Shown here piece after piece: positions 63,688-64,000 of a DNA stretch of 64,000 nucleotides (positions within the stretch are counted from its first letter, which is position 1; each line of letters starts with the position of its first letter). The stretch lies in the NCBI RefSeq assembly GCF_002943565.1, contig NZ_PJCH01000015.1, positions 310,001 to 374,000 of the forward strand. The letters are read 5' to 3'. The translations under genes were made by a program, and so were the position numbers. Under the pieces are notes generated by a model, which was not told where the DNA came from, made no database searches, and saw nothing but the letters and a program-made list of their open reading frames with translations. The stretch comes from Hyphococcus luteus. Its GTDB lineage: Bacteria; Pseudomonadota; Alphaproteobacteria; Caulobacterales; Parvularculaceae.

Positions 63688-64000
63688 TTAGTTTTGCGGA
63701 TTCCAGAGAATGGCGAGGACGCGCTCGTCTTCCTGCCCGGCGGCGCGGGCGAGGTTCGCGAAAACGCGTTTCTCGCCAAAGGCCGGATGCGCGAAGGTGA
63801 GCGAGACGTAGGGCTTGCCGGAATTTTTCCCGACGCGGTTCCAGCCGCCGCCGATCTCATTGCCGCGCGCGGCGTAGATGCGGAAATCGGGCTGGCGCTC
63901 ATTGTCCTTCGCCTCGTTGGGAACGATGGTGATCTTGGTATTCAAGGTCATCATCGCCAGCGTGCCTTCAAAGCCGCCATTCTCGCGTTTCGTTACGGTT
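63688..64000 (-). CDS. DUF736 family protein (copy 2), 5' end beyond the window
   Basis: The frame stays open to the right edge; upstream of the internal ATG at 63954 it reads TVTKRENGGFEGTLAMM, the normal DUF736 N-terminus, so the start is just outside. At least 103 codons are visible, with DFRIYAARGNEIGGGW and VLAILWNPQN. It is clearly related to copy 1 at 26864 but diverged. Followed by a strong terminator. Confidence 0.88.
   Translation of the reverse strand, partial: TVTKRENGGFEGTLAMMTLNTKITIVPNEAKDNERQPDFRIYAARGNEIGGGWNRVGKNSGKPYVSLTFAHPAFGEKRVFANLARAAGQEDERVLAILWNPQN

Larger units (their letters stand above)
24828..64000. mobile_element. Integrative and conjugative element, left part (at least 39 kb)
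   Basis: Supported by a large serine recombinase at tRNA-Asn, a complete-looking Trb mating-pair operon with coupling protein (27.2-38.9 kb), an FseA-like DUF6499-DUF2285 activator, an rdfS-like/traF/relaxase operon, and two DUF736 genes. Backbone order resembles the Mesorhizobium ICEMlSym-type family, except for the recombinase class. Cargo is placed between backbone modules: defence genes at 39.1-51.3 kb and a sensor/TonB receptor/P450 block at 52.5-60.4 kb. The right end, any partition or replication genes and attR are outside the window. Confidence 0.88.

Noticed and set aside
1-64000. CRISPR array or insertion sequence
   Set aside because: No regularly spaced repeats and no transposase with terminal inverted repeats were seen on reading the window.

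Overview
The window looks like a high-GC alphaproteobacterial chromosome carrying one end of a large integrative and conjugative element (ICE). The host assignment rests on a PopZ/DUF2497 gene in the alphaproteobacterial pcm-tolC-popZ-valS neighbourhood, a short NAD kinase, and an efflux operon and ICE backbone of alphaproteobacterial type. A dimorphic or budding marine group (Caulobacterales, Hyphomonadaceae or Parvularculaceae-like) is plausible but not proven from this sequence.

Chromosomal part (1 to about 24.8 kb). It starts with a truncated egtB and divergent nadK. Next come two unusual signalling proteins: a degenerate EAL protein with a long charged tail, and a pseudo-histidine kinase fused to an intact receiver. 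Then come radA, cvpA-purF and a VOC-family gene. On the minus strand lies pcm, tolC, popZ, an interposed S9A prolyl oligopeptidase, and valS. A tRNA-Cys with a duplicated 3' end follows, then a tripartite RND efflux operon (outer-membrane lipoprotein, adaptor, permease). The part ends at tRNA-Asn.

ICE (about 24.83 kb to beyond the right edge). A large serine recombinase reads into the 3' end of tRNA-Asn, so the left attachment site is there. The next block is a complete-looking Trb-type mating-pair operon (traG, copG-like, trbB-C-D-E-J-L-F-G-I, DUF2274, DUF736). Near the right edge is an rdfS-like, traF, relaxase operon and a second DUF736 gene. A DUF6499-DUF2285 activator of the FseA type lies between. 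The far attachment site is not in the window.

Cargo sits in two blocks between backbone modules. The first block (39.1-51.3 kb) is a defence island. It holds a small kinase-like protein, a PIN nuclease next to a fused XRE-ImmA/IrrE regulator, and a divergent type III CBASS operon. That operon encodes a CD-NTase, a HORMA protein, a TRIP13-like AAA ATPase, a two-domain SLOG plus deoxyribosyltransferase-like putative effector, and a DEDDh exonuclease. The block ends with a three-gene TerB / BrxD-like ATPase / Lhr-like helicase module.

The second block (52.5-60.4 kb) is a sensory and metabolic island. It holds a periplasmic binding protein overlapping a sensor kinase, and an opposing operon of a two-receiver regulator, a TonB-dependent receptor and a cytochrome P450. 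The tight overlaps suggest one ligand-responsive unit.

The strongest candidates for something new are the CBASS operon's two-domain effector together with its fused protease-repressor, and the receptor/binding protein/kinase/P450 module.
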